Assembly: GCA_965229335.1 (NCBI GenBank)
Contig: OZ245874.1
Span: 6,510,001-6,574,000, forward strand
DNA length: 64,000 bases
Source of the DNA: JAFKFH01 sp017307375
GTDB taxonomy: Bacteria; Pseudomonadota; Alphaproteobacteria; Ferrovibrionales; Ferrovibrionaceae
Direction: 5' to 3'
Below, piece after piece: positions 25,270-33,946 of this stretch (its first letter is position 1; each line of letters starts with the position of its first letter). The notes under the pieces were generated by a model that made no database searches, had not been told where the DNA came from, and was given only the letters and a program-made list of their open reading frames with translations. Made by a program: the position numbers and the translations under genes.

Positions 25270-26781
25270 GTGGGGCGGCGTCTGAACATACTCATCGTCA
25301 TGGCAGACCAGATGAATCCGGCCATGCTGCCGTTCCACGGCCAGGCCGTGACCCAGGCGCCGGCCATGGCCGCGCTGGCCGAACGCGGCGTGGTGTTCGA
25401 TGCGGCCTATTCGAACAGCCCGCTCTGCTCGCCCGCCCGCGCCGTGCTGATGTCGGGCCGCCTGCCGTCGGCCACCGGGGTCTACGACAACGCCGCCGAA
25501 TTCCGCTCGGACATCCCGACCTTCGCCCATTACCTGCGCCAGGTGGGTTACCGTACGATCCTGTCGGGCAAGATGCATTTCTGCGGCGCCGACCAGCTGC
25601 ACGGCTTCGAACAGCGGCTGACCACCGACATCTACCCGGCCGATTTCGGCTGGACGCCGGACTGGGACCGGCCGCATGAGCGGCCGAGCTGGTATCACAA
25701 CATGAGTTCGGTGACCGATGCCGGTCACTGCGTGCGCACCAACCAGGTCGATTTCGACGACGAGGTCGCCTTCGCCGCCGAGCGAGCGATCTACGACCAC
25801 GTCCGTTCGTCCGACGATCGGCCGTTCTGCCTGGTCGCCTCGTTCACCCACCCGCATGATCCGTTCGCGATTCCCGATCCCTGGTGGAGTCTCCATGCCG
25901 ACGCCGACATCCCGGCGCCGCGCTTCGGCTTCGATCCGGGGCTTGCGACGGCCCAGGAATTGCGGCTGCGCCATGTCTGCGCGATGGACGGGGCCGAGGT
26001 CAGCGAAGCCGACGTCATCCGTGCCCGCCGCGCCTATCTCGGCGCGATTTCCTACGTCGACGACAAGCTCGGTCGGCTGATGGCCGCCCTGCGCGCGACC
26101 GGCCTGGCGGACGATACCGTGGTCGTCCTGACATCCGATCACGGCGAGATGCTGGGCGAGCGTGGCGCCTGGTACAAGATGAGCTTCCTGGAAGGGTCGG
26201 CGCGCATACCGCTGGTGATATCGGCACCGGGTCGGTTTGCCGGGCGCCGGGTCGGCGCCGCCGTCTCGCTGGTCGACCTGCTGCCGACGCTGGTCGAGAT
26301 CGCCGGCGACGGCGCGCCGGGCCGCTACGTCACCCCGATCGACGGGCGCAGCCTGCTGCCGCATCTGCAGGGCGCCGACGGCCATGACGAGGTGATCGGC
26401 GAATACCTCGCCGAAGGCGCGGTGGCGCCGGTCGTCATGATCCGCCGCGGGACGGCGAAGTTCATCCACAGCCCGGCCGACCCCGACCAGCTCTACGATC
26501 TCGCCGTCGACCCGGACGAGCGCAGGAATCTCGGCGCGACCGCCAAGGCCGAGGCGTTTCGGCGCGAGGCGACCGCGCGCTGGGACCTGGCGCGGATCGA
26601 CGCGGCGGTGCGCGACAGCCAGCGTCGCCGCCACATGGTGGTCGGTGCGCTGGGCCTGGGTGCGAGCGCCCCGTGGGACTACACCCCGCCGCGCGACGCC
26701 GCCCGCGACTACATCCGCAATCACATGGATCTCGACGACCTGGAAGCGCGGGCCCGTTACCCGCGGGTCCGGCAATCATGA
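25270..26781 (+). CDS. betC: Choline-sulfatase
   Basis: A 503-residue type I sulfatase that splits choline O-sulfate into choline and sulfate. Cys53 in PLCSPARAVLMSGR is the residue converted to formylglycine; metal ligands include Asp13 in VMADQMNP and Asp-His in TSDHGEMLGE. The start is taken as GTG at 25270 (VGRRLNILIVMADQ), which has a GGGAG ribosome site and gives the usual family length of about 510; the frame is open further upstream without similarity. No signal peptide, so it is cytoplasmic. Next to choX. Confidence 0.88.
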   Translation: MGRRLNILIVMADQMNPAMLPFHGQAVTQAPAMAALAERGVVFDAAYSNSPLCSPARAVLMSGRLPSATGVYDNAAEFRSDIPTFAHYLRQVGYRTILSGKMHFCGADQLHGFEQRLTTDIYPADFGWTPDWDRPHERPSWYHNMSSVTDAGHCVRTNQVDFDDEVAFAAERAIYDHVRSSDDRPFCLVASFTHPHDPFAIPDPWWSLHADADIPAPRFGFDPGLATAQELRLRHVCAMDGAEVSEADVIRARRAYLGAISYVDDKLGRLMAALRATGLADDTVVVLTSDHGEMLGERGAWYKMSFLEGSARIPLVISAPGRFAGRRVGAAVSLVDLLPTLVEIAGDGAPGRYVTPIDGRSLLPHLQGADGHDEVIGEYLAEGAVAPVVMIRRGTAKFIHSPADPDQLYDLAVDPDERRNLGATAKAEAFRREATARWDLARIDAAVRDSQRRRHMVVGALGLGASAPWDYTPPRDAARDYIRNHMDLDDLEARARYPRVRQS

Positions 26782-26799
26782 AAACAGGGGGTTGAACTG

Positions 26800-27738
26800 A
26801 TGAAGCGTCTTGTCCTGGCAGTCGCCATGGCCAGCCTGCTCGCCGGTGGGGCGGCGCGGGCGGCCGATCCCGAAAGCTGCCGCCTGGTCCGCATGTCCGA
26901 TCCCGGCTGGACCGACATTACCTCGACCAACGCGATGCTCGGCGTGGTGCTGCAGGGTCTCGGCTATGATCAGAAGGTCGACACGCTGGCCGTGCCGGTC
27001 ACCTTCGAATCGCTGAAGAACCGGCAGATCGACGTCTTCCTGGGCAACTGGATGCCGGCCCAGAAGCGCTTCATCGAACCGCTGACCGCATCCGGCGCGA
27101 TCGAGGTCGTCACGACGAACCTGAAGGATATCCGCTTCACCCTGGCCGTGCCCGACTACGTCGCCAAGGAAGGCGTCAAGAGCTTCGCCGACCTGAGCCG
27201 GCATGCCGACAAGTTCGAGAAGAAGATCTACGGCATCGAGCCGGGTGCCCCGGCCAACCAGAACATCCAGAAGATGATCGACGCCAGGGATTTCGGCCTG
27301 ACCGGCTGGTCGGTCGTCGAATCCTCCGAACAGGCGATGCTGTCGCAGGTCGACCGTGCCAGGCGGGCCGGGAAGTGGATCGTGTTCCTGGCCTGGGAGC
27401 CGCATCCAATGAACATGAAATATGCGCTGACCTATCTTGCCGGCGGCGACGCCTATTTCGGGCCGAATTTCGGGGCGGCCTCGGTCCAGACGGTGACGCG
27501 CAAGGGCTTTTCGGCCGACTGCCCCAATCTCGGCAAGCTGCTGAAGCAGGTGCGGTTCACCGTCGATGCCGAAAACCGGATCATGGACCAGATCCTCGAC
27601 AAGGGGCAGAACGCGAGGGAGGCGGCGAAGGCCGAACTGAAGGCGCGGCCGAATCTGCTGACCGTCTGGCTGGCCGGCGTCACCACCCGCGACGGCCGGG
27701 ACGGACTGCCGGCGATCAAGAAGCTGCTCGGCTTGTAG
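26800..27738 (+). CDS. choX: Choline ABC transporter substrate-binding protein
   Basis: A 312-residue periplasmic binding protein with signal peptide (cut after AARAA, about residue 22). Trp37 (DPGWTD), Trp84 (GNWMPA) and Trp199 (LAWEPHPMN) line up with the aromatic box that holds the choline ammonium in ChoX. The fourth aromatic is either Phe113 or Tyr120. It lies 18 bases after betC. The permease and ATPase genes choW and choV that normally follow are absent; the next gene is an unrelated EamA transporter, so the partners must be elsewhere. Confidence 0.86.
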   Translation: MKRLVLAVAMASLLAGGAARAADPESCRLVRMSDPGWTDITSTNAMLGVVLQGLGYDQKVDTLAVPVTFESLKNRQIDVFLGNWMPAQKRFIEPLTASGAIEVVTTNLKDIRFTLAVPDYVAKEGVKSFADLSRHADKFEKKIYGIEPGAPANQNIQKMIDARDFGLTGWSVVESSEQAMLSQVDRARRAGKWIVFLAWEPHPMNMKYALTYLAGGDAYFGPNFGAASVQTVTRKGFSADCPNLGKLLKQVRFTVDAENRIMDQILDKGQNAREAAKAELKARPNLLTVWLAGVTTRDGRDGLPAIKKLLGL

Positions 27739-27770
27739 GATCGGGCCGCTGCGTCTAGGTTGCGGGCACC

Positions 27771-28661
27771 ATGCCCGCAACCCTTCGCTTTCAAGGCACC
27801 GCCGGCGGCATCCTGCTGATGCTGGTCGGCATGTTCCTATTCTCGCTCAACGATACTCTCGGCAAATGGCTGGTGGCAGGCTTCACCGTCGGCCAGATCC
27901 TGTTGCTGCGCTCGATCGCCGCGCTGGTCGCCCTGTCGCCGATGATCCTGCGCTCGGGCGGTTTCCTGCGCACCCTGAAGGTCGAACGTCCGTGGCTGCA
28001 CGTGCTGCGCGTCGTCCTCGTCGTCACCGAGGTCGCGGCGTTCTACTGGTCGGTCCGCTATCTGCCGCTGGCCGATGTCGTCGCCTACTACATGGCCTCG
28101 CCGCTGTTCGTCGCGGCGCTGTCGGCGCCGCTGCTGGGCGAACGGCTGGGGCGCGCCCGCTGGATCGCCGTGGTCATCGGCTTCATCGGTGTGATGATCA
28201 TCCTGCGGCCGTCGAGCCAGGCATTCAGCCTGCCGGCGCTGGTGGCGCTGGGCGGCAGCCTGACTTTCGCCTTCATCATGCTGATCACCCGGTCGCTGCG
28301 CACCACCAACGGCATGACCCTGATCGTCTGGCAGACACTCGCCACGCTGATCGCCGGGGCGGCGACCGTGCCCTTCGCCTGGGTGCCGCCGACGCTGGTC
28401 GACGCACTGCTGCTCGGCTCGCTCGGCTTTGCCGCGACGGTTGCCCATGTCTGCGTCAATCATTCGCTGAAACTGGCGCCGGCCGCCGTGGTGGTGCCCT
28501 ACCAGTATTCGCTGCTGCTGTGGGGCATCGTCTTCGGCTGGGCCATCTTCGGCGACCGGCCCGATCCGTGGATGCTGGCCGGCGCCCTCGTCGTCTGCCT
28601 CAGCGGCTTCTATCTGCTGCGGCTCGAGCGAGCGCAAGCGAGCGCGGCATCTCCGCCATGA
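27771..28661 (+). CDS. EamA-family (DMT) transporter
   Basis: A 296-residue inner-membrane protein with ten hydrophobic helices in two EamA repeats (about 12-145 and 155-290). It starts MPATLRFQGTAGGILLMLVGMFLFSLND. Family members export amino acids, nucleosides or small metabolites. It is 32 bases after choX and may share its transcript, but a link to choline is not shown. The last 62 bases overlap the convergent LysR gene. Confidence 0.83.
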   Translation: MPATLRFQGTAGGILLMLVGMFLFSLNDTLGKWLVAGFTVGQILLLRSIAALVALSPMILRSGGFLRTLKVERPWLHVLRVVLVVTEVAAFYWSVRYLPLADVVAYYMASPLFVAALSAPLLGERLGRARWIAVVIGFIGVMIILRPSSQAFSLPALVALGGSLTFAFIMLITRSLRTTNGMTLIVWQTLATLIAGAATVPFAWVPPTLVDALLLGSLGFAATVAHVCVNHSLKLAPAAVVVPYQYSLLLWGIVFGWAIFGDRPDPWMLAGALVVCLSGFYLLRLERAQASAASPP

Positions 28662-29562
28662 GCCAGTCGCGAAAGCGACGGATCAGCGGCTCGTCGCCGC
28701 GTTCCTGCGGGTAGACCAGGCGATAGGCGCCGGGCTGCTCGATCTGATGGGGCAGCGCCGGCACCAGCCGGCCCGAGATCAGCTGGTCGGCGGCGAGCGC
28801 CAGGCTGGCCAGCGCGACGCCATAGCCCGATTCGGCGGCCTGCAGGCAGAGATGGGCGAAGGTGAACGCCGCGCCAACGGTTGCCGGCACGCCGGTGGCG
28901 CCGGCCAGGCGCAGCCAGTCGGCCCAGTCGAGTTCGGGCAGGCCGGCGACCAGGAAATGCTGCTCGTGGATCAGGACGTGATCGCGCAGGTCGTCCGGCG
29001 TCCTGATCGGGCGCGCGGCAACCAGCGCCGGGCTCGCCAGCGCCATCAATGCGCCCGAGCAGAGCAGTTCGGCCGCAAGCCCCGGCGCTGCGCCGGCGCA
29101 GAAGCGGATCGCGACGTCGGGGCCGCCCGGCTCGAACGGTTGGATCGCCACCGAGGTCACCAGGCGGATCTCGACGCCGCCCAGCGCGTCGCGGATCTGC
29201 GGCAGCCGCGGCATCAGCCAGCAGACGGCAAAGGAATGCAGCGTCGCGATGGTCAGCACCTGGGTCGCCGGCCGCGTCCGCGCCTGGCGCGCGACGCTGT
29301 CGAGCCGGTCGAGGATGGCTTCGAATTCCGGCCACAGGCTTTCGCCCAGCGGGGTCAGGGTGACACCGCGGCTATGCCGCTCGAACAGCGGGCGGTCGAG
29401 CCATTCCTCCAGCAGGCGCACCTGCTGGCTGATCGCGGTCGCGGTGACGTTCAATTCGGCGGCCGCGGCCTGGATGCCGCCATGCCGGCCTGCGGCCTCG
29501 AAGGCGCGCACCGCGGTCAGCGGCGGCAGGCGACGCGACTTGGCCAATAAATTCTTGGGCAT
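28600..29562 (-). CDS. LysR-family regulator (GcvA-like)
   Basis: A 320-residue LysR regulator starting MPKNLLAKSRRLPPLTAVRAFEAAG, the PLxxLRxFEAAxRH opening typical of the GcvA/AmpR branch. The DNA-binding helix is AAAELNVTATAISQQVRLLE. The longer frame to 29607 has no support. It is divergent from a DUF1127 gene, a common alphaproteobacterial pairing, which is its likely target. Confidence 0.86.
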   Translation of the reverse strand: MPKNLLAKSRRLPPLTAVRAFEAAGRHGGIQAAAAELNVTATAISQQVRLLEEWLDRPLFERHSRGVTLTPLGESLWPEFEAILDRLDSVARQARTRPATQVLTIATLHSFAVCWLMPRLPQIRDALGGVEIRLVTSVAIQPFEPGGPDVAIRFCAGAAPGLAAELLCSGALMALASPALVAARPIRTPDDLRDHVLIHEQHFLVAGLPELDWADWLRLAGATGVPATVGAAFTFAHLCLQAAESGYGVALASLALAADQLISGRLVPALPHQIEQPGAYRLVYPQERGDEPLIRRFRDWLMAEMPRSLALARAAADRSR

Positions 29563-29647
29563 ATGGCTCTGAATATCCGGTTTGCAGCAGGTGGCACCGA
29601 TCCGCAATCTGGCGGCGCAGACAACGAAAATCCAGAGGATTCAAGCC

Positions 29648-29830
29648 ATGCCGACCACCGCACAGGGCACAGGCAGCCGTGTGGGCGGGATCGCCCGGCT
29701 GATGACCTTCATCAAGAATATACTGGCCAAACGAAGAACGCGACTGCACCTCGACGACCTCTCGCCCGCGGCGCGGCGCGACCTGATGCTGCCGGATCCG
29801 GCCCCCGATCCGCGCGAGGCATGGTATTGA
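29648..29830 (+). CDS. Small DUF1127-like protein
   Basis: A 60-residue basic protein: MPTTAQGTGSRVGG, then a short helix RLMTFIKNILAKRRTRLHL and the DUF1127-like end LDDLSPAARRDLMLPDP. DUF1127 proteins in alphaproteobacteria affect phosphate and carbon use through RNA turnover in some species. A GAGGATT ribosome site precedes ATG 29648; the frame is open upstream but that start lacks support. Confidence 0.65.
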   Translation: MPTTAQGTGSRVGGIARLMTFIKNILAKRRTRLHLDDLSPAARRDLMLPDPAPDPREAWY

Positions 29831-29858
29831 TGGCGGACAACACCGGGAGGGATCGCCG

Positions 29859-30275
29859 ATGCCGCCGCCGTTCAAGCTGCGCGATATCGACCATGTGGTG
29901 CTCCGCGTCGCCGACATGGCCGGGATGCGCGCCTTCTACGAGGGCGTGCTGGGCTGCAAGCTCGAGAAGGTGCAGGACCATATCGGCCTCATCCAGCTGC
30001 GCGCCGGCCGCTCGCTGATCGACCTCGTCGACATCGCCGGGACGATCGGACGCGAGGGCGGCGCTGCCGCCGGGCGCGAAGGCCGCAACATGGAGCATTT
30101 CTGCCTGATCGTGGACCCGTTCGACCCGGCCGCGATCGCCACCCACCTGGAGGCCCATGGCGTTGCGGCCGGATCGCTCGCCAATCGCTACGGTGCCGAG
30201 GGTGAGGGGCCGTCGCTCTACTTGAGGGATCCCGAAGGCAACGGCGTCGAACTGAAGGGTCCCGGACCGAGATAG
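29859..30275 (+). CDS. VOC (glyoxalase-fold) protein
   Basis: A 138-residue single-domain VOC protein. DIDHVVLRVADMAGMRAFYEGVLG gives the first metal His, HFCLIVDPF the second, and LRDPEGNGVELKG the final Glu of the usual His-His-Glu site. Such proteins include dioxygenases, lyases and antibiotic-binding proteins, and the substrate is unknown. GGGAGGG ribosome site. The 3' end overlaps the convergent TetR gene by 58 bases. Confidence 0.82.
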   Translation: MPPPFKLRDIDHVVLRVADMAGMRAFYEGVLGCKLEKVQDHIGLIQLRAGRSLIDLVDIAGTIGREGGAAAGREGRNMEHFCLIVDPFDPAAIATHLEAHGVAAGSLANRYGAEGEGPSLYLRDPEGNGVELKGPGPR

Positions 30276-30859
30276 CCGAACACGGCGCGCCTTATCCGGC
30301 GCCCCAGGCTTGGCCCATCCGCTTCGCCATAGAGGCCCTCCAGGTCGGCCATGCCGCGTGCCAGCGCGATCAGGTCGCGGGCCGCGACCGCCGGATCGGC
30401 AATGCCATGCCGCGCCAGCAGGCCCGCCACCGTGCCGATCAACGCCACCTTGAGCGACCGGGTTTCCGCCTGCAGCGGCAATGCGGCCTCGGCATAGTCC
30501 AGCGCCAGCGACAATACCGGATCGGCGAGCTGCCGGTCGATGCCGACCGCGACGAGCCTGTCGATCGCCTGCGGCAGGTCGAGCGCCTCGTCCGCGGCGA
30601 TGGTCTGAAACGCGCCGAGCAACGCCGCGCGCTTGCGCCGGATCAGTTCGGCCAGGATCGCCTCCTTGCCGGGGAAATACTGGTAGAGCGACCCGATGCT
30701 CACCCCGGCGCGCTCGGCGATGTGGTTGGTGGTAAACCCGCCCAGGCCATCGCGCCGCAGAATGTGAGCCGCGCCTTCCAGAATGGCCTCCATCGTTGCC
30801 GCGGCGCGGGCCTGGCGCGGCAGCTTGCGCGGAATCGTGGCGGCCTGCGGTTCCGTCAT
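30218..30859 (-). CDS. TetR-family regulator
   Basis: A 213-residue repressor: helix-turn-helix at about 20-65 (FTTNHIAERAGVSIGSLYQYFPGKEAI) and a variable ligand-binding C-terminal part. It is divergent from the SDR gene at 30925 with a 65-base gap, so that gene is the probable target. Confidence 0.85.
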   Translation of the reverse strand: MTEPQAATIPRKLPRQARAAATMEAILEGAAHILRRDGLGGFTTNHIAERAGVSIGSLYQYFPGKEAILAELIRRKRAALLGAFQTIAADEALDLPQAIDRLVAVGIDRQLADPVLSLALDYAEAALPLQAETRSLKVALIGTVAGLLARHGIADPAVAARDLIALARGMADLEGLYGEADGPSLGRRIRRAVFGYLGPGPFSSTPLPSGSLK

Positions 30860-30924
30860 CGGATGCGAGTAAGAGAGAGATCCGGCACGGCCCTATCCTA
30901 GCCGGATCCCGGTGGAGGTGATAG

Positions 30925-31677
30925 ATGGCGACCGATCGCACGACCGCACAGGTCATGGGCAAGGCACTGGTCACCGGCGGCAGCGCCGGCATCGGCCGGG
31001 CACTGGTCCGCGCGCTTGCCGACCGTGGCGGCCACGTACTGGCCGTGGGACGCGACCGGGATCGGCTGGAAGCGGTGGCGGCCGAGCATCCCGGGCGGGT
31101 CACCGTGCTGGCGGCCGACCTGGGCGACCCGGCCGCAGTCGATGCGCTGGTGGCCGCCGTGACCCGCGATCACCCCGACCTGACCCTGCTGGTCAACAAC
31201 GCCGCCATCCAGGTACCGATGCGGCTGATGCAGGCAGATCCGGCCGATCTGCGGACGGAGATCGCGATAAACCTTGCCGCCCCGGTCGCACTGGCCGCCG
31301 GGCTGCTGCCGGTGCTGGCCCGCAATCCCGGGGCGGCCGTGGTCAACGTCACGTCGGCGCTGGCGGTGGCGCCGAAGGCGGCGGCGCCGGTCTATGGCGC
31401 CACCAAGGCAGGGCTGCGCAACTTTTCGCGGGCCCTGCGCTATCAATGCGAGGACGAAGGGACCGGCATTGCCGTGCTGGACGTGGTGATGACCCTGGTC
31501 GATACGGCGATGGCGGCCGGCCGTGGCGGGCGGGCGAAAATCAGCCCGGAAAAGGCCGCCGCCGCCGTCCTGGCGGCGATCGACCAGCGCCGGGCGGAAA
31601 GCTGGGTCGGCCCGACCTGGGTCGTCCGGCTGCTCGATCGCCTCTGGCCCGCGCTGGCCTATCGCCTCCTCCGCTAG
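30925..31677 (+). CDS. Short-chain dehydrogenase/reductase
   Basis: A 250-residue Rossmann enzyme. TGGSAGIG (17-24) binds the nucleotide, NNAA lies after LTLLV, and the catalytic Ser-Tyr-Lys are in NVTSAL and VYGATKAG. The C-terminal part with WVGPTWVVRLLDRLWPALAY is hydrophobic, as in DltE-like SDRs. GGAGGTG ribosome site before ATG 30925. Substrate unknown; probably controlled by the divergent TetR. Confidence 0.84.
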   Translation: MATDRTTAQVMGKALVTGGSAGIGRALVRALADRGGHVLAVGRDRDRLEAVAAEHPGRVTVLAADLGDPAAVDALVAAVTRDHPDLTLLVNNAAIQVPMRLMQADPADLRTEIAINLAAPVALAAGLLPVLARNPGAAVVNVTSALAVAPKAAAPVYGATKAGLRNFSRALRYQCEDEGTGIAVLDVVMTLVDTAMAAGRGGRAKISPEKAAAAVLAAIDQRRAESWVGPTWVVRLLDRLWPALAYRLLR

Positions 31678-31716
31678 GTTGAACGGTGGGCGGCGGGGGT
31701 GCTAAATCACCCCATC

Positions 31717-33351
31717 ATGCTGCGCCTGACCGAACTGAAACTGCCGCTCGACCACCCCGAGGATGCGCTGGAAGGCGCAATCCTGAGCCGCCTGGAGATC
31801 GGCAAGCGCGACCTGTTGCGCTGGTCGGTGTTCCGGCGCGGCTATGACGCGCGCAAGCCCGCGGCGATCTCGCTGATCTACACGATCGACTTCGAAGCCC
31901 GGAACGAGGCGGCGCTGCTGAAGAAGCGCGACCGCAACATCAGCCCGGCCCCCGATACCGCCTACAAGTTCGTGGCCCATGCCCCGGCGGGGCTGGAGGA
32001 ACGGCCCGTGGTGATCGGCGCCGGCCCCTGCGGCCTGCTGGCCGCGCTGATCCTGGCCCAGAGCGGCTTTCGCCCGATCATCCTGGAACGCGGCAAGGTG
32101 GTGCGCGAGCGCACCAAGGATACCTGGGGCCTGTGGCGCAAGTCGGTGCTGAACCCGGAATCGAACGTCCAGTTCGGCGAAGGTGGCGCCGGCACGTTCT
32201 CGGACGGCAAGCTCTACAGCCAGATCAAGGATCCCAACCACTACGGCCGCAAGGTCCTGACCGAATTCGTCAAGGCCGGCGCGCCCGAGGAAATCCTGAC
32301 CGTCTCCAAGCCCCATGTCGGCACCTTCCGCCTGGTGACGATGGTGGAATCGCTGCGCGAGACCATCGAGGGCCTGGGCGGCGAGTACCGCTTCGGCGCC
32401 AAGGTCACCGATCTCGACGTCGAGACGACGACCGATGGCGGGCGCCGCGTCCGCGGCGTCGTCCTGGCCGACGGCAGCCGGATCGCCGCCCGGCATGTCG
32501 TGCTGGCGGTGGGGCATTCGGCCCGCGACACCTTCGCGATGCTCGACGCCTGCGGCGTGCGGATGGACGCCAAGCCGTTCTCGATCGGCTTCCGGATCGA
32601 ACACCCGCAATCCCTGATCGACCGCTGCCGGTTCGGGCAGAACGCCGGCAACAAGATCCTGGGCGCGGCCGACTACAAGCTGGTCCACCACGCCTCGAAC
32701 GGCCGCGACGTCTATTCCTTCTGCATGTGCCCGGGCGGCACGGTGGTGGCCGCAGCCTCCGAGCCCGGGCGGCTCTGCACCAACGGGATGAGCCAGTATT
32801 CGCGCGCCGAGCGCAATGCCAATGCCGGGATCGTCGTCGGCATCACCCCGGCCGACTATCCGGGCGGCCCGCTGGCCGGCATCGAATTCCAGCGCCACTG
32901 GGAGGAGCAGGCCTACCAGGCCGGGGGCGGCGACTATATCGCGCCGGCCCAGCGCGTCGGCGATTTCCTGGCCGGGCGGCCGTCGACCGAACTGGGCTCG
33001 GTCGTCCCCTCCTACCGCCCCGGCGTCAGGCCGACCGACCTGTCGGGCTGCCTGCCCGACTATGCCATCGCCGCGATCCGCGAGGCGCTGCCGGCCTTCG
33101 AGCGCCAGATCAAGGGCTTCTCGATGGCCGATGCCGTGCTGACCGGGATCGAGGCGCGCACCTCGTCGCCGCTGCGCATCCCGCGCGGCGCCGATTGCCA
33201 GAGCCTGAATACCGCGGGCCTCTACCCCGCCGGGGAAGGCGCCGGCTATGCCGGCGGCATCCTCTCGGCCGGCGTCGACGGCATCAGGGTGGCCGAGGCC
33301 GTGGCGCGCGCGATGACCGGCGCCGCGACGCCCGAGCGTAAGTCTGCCTAG
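31717..33351 (+). CDS. FAD-dependent oxidoreductase (COG2509-like)
   Basis: A 544-residue flavoprotein. An N-terminal domain of about 95 residues (MLRLTELKLPLDHPEDAL) precedes the FAD-binding Rossmann motif GAGPCG (101-106). The conserved NVQFGEGGAGTFSDGKLYSQIKD-type block (shown here in part as FGEGGAGTFSDG) and the C-terminal YPAGEGAGYAGGI are typical of this large uncharacterised family. Probably a cytoplasmic dehydrogenase; substrate unknown. The start MLRLTE is preferred to GTG at 31699. Confidence 0.83.
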   Translation: MLRLTELKLPLDHPEDALEGAILSRLEIGKRDLLRWSVFRRGYDARKPAAISLIYTIDFEARNEAALLKKRDRNISPAPDTAYKFVAHAPAGLEERPVVIGAGPCGLLAALILAQSGFRPIILERGKVVRERTKDTWGLWRKSVLNPESNVQFGEGGAGTFSDGKLYSQIKDPNHYGRKVLTEFVKAGAPEEILTVSKPHVGTFRLVTMVESLRETIEGLGGEYRFGAKVTDLDVETTTDGGRRVRGVVLADGSRIAARHVVLAVGHSARDTFAMLDACGVRMDAKPFSIGFRIEHPQSLIDRCRFGQNAGNKILGAADYKLVHHASNGRDVYSFCMCPGGTVVAAASEPGRLCTNGMSQYSRAERNANAGIVVGITPADYPGGPLAGIEFQRHWEEQAYQAGGGDYIAPAQRVGDFLAGRPSTELGSVVPSYRPGVRPTDLSGCLPDYAIAAIREALPAFERQIKGFSMADAVLTGIEARTSSPLRIPRGADCQSLNTAGLYPAGEGAGYAGGILSAGVDGIRVAEAVARAMTGAATPERKSA

Positions 33352-33803
33352 CGACCGGCCGCGCGGATCACCCCGCGGATCGCGAAGCTCGACTGGATGC
33401 GGGCGACGCCTGGCATGCGCGACAGGATTTCCTTGTGGACGCGCTCATAGTCGGCGGCATCGCGCACCTCGACGCGCAGCAGGTAGTCGGCCATGCCCGA
33501 CATCAGATAGCATTCGCGCACCTCGGCGCATTTGCGCACCGCCACCTCGAAGCGGTTGAGGAATTCCTCGGTCTGGCGCTCCAGCGTGATCTGCACGATC
33601 ACCGTGGTCGGCGTCTCGGCATCCGGTTCGTCGATCAGGGCGGTATAGCCGCGAATGATCCCTTCATGCTCGAGGAGCTGGCGACGGCGCAGGCAGGCGG
33701 ACGGCGACAGCCCGACGGCCGCGGCGAGATCGGCGTTCGACATGCGGCCGTCGGCACGCAGCAGGCTGATGATCCGGCGATCGGTCTGGTCCAGCGCAGC
33801 CAT
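33348..33803 (-). CDS. Lrp/AsnC-family regulator of the alanine-catabolism genes
   Basis: A 151-residue Lrp-type regulator starting MAALDQTDRRIISLLRAD, with helix-turn-helix NADLAAAVGLSPSACLRRRQ and a RAM domain including YLMSGMADYLLRVEV. It is divergent from alr-dadA, the arrangement of DadR, which activates these genes in response to alanine. The interlocked stop with the flavoprotein gene is CTAG. The gene symbol is left empty because only context supports DadR. Confidence 0.85.
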   Translation of the reverse strand: MAALDQTDRRIISLLRADGRMSNADLAAAVGLSPSACLRRRQLLEHEGIIRGYTALIDEPDAETPTTVIVQITLERQTEEFLNRFEVAVRKCAEVRECYLMSGMADYLLRVEVRDAADYERVHKEILSRMPGVARIQSSFAIRGVIRAAGR

Positions 33804-33810
33804 GCAATTT

Positions 33811-33839
33811 CCTGCGAAACAAATACAGATCCTGCGAAA
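33811..33839. promoter_or_regulatory. Direct repeats between Lrp-type gene and alr
   Basis: CCTGCGAAA occurs at 33811-33819 and again at 33831-33839, exactly 20 bases apart, or two helical turns. Repeats on one helix face suit an Lrp-family dimer or octamer. The repeats lie directly upstream of the regulator start, so autoregulation is possible as well as control of alr-dadA. Confidence 0.4.
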
Positions 33840-33946
33840 ACGAGGCCCCATCGGTAGTTGATTCTTCGATCATACGCAATGATCGGCAGGCCGTTCGGCG
33901 GTAACATATCTGTAGCGCAGCTGAAACAGCCCCGAGGGTCCCTTCG

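Noticed and set aside
23875..26775. Very long open frame on the minus strand
   Set aside because: It runs antisense through betC and across the LysR gene, with no family likeness; it is an effect of high G+C. It also spells the HSRESGNPG peptide of the palindromic repeat, which is not a protein.
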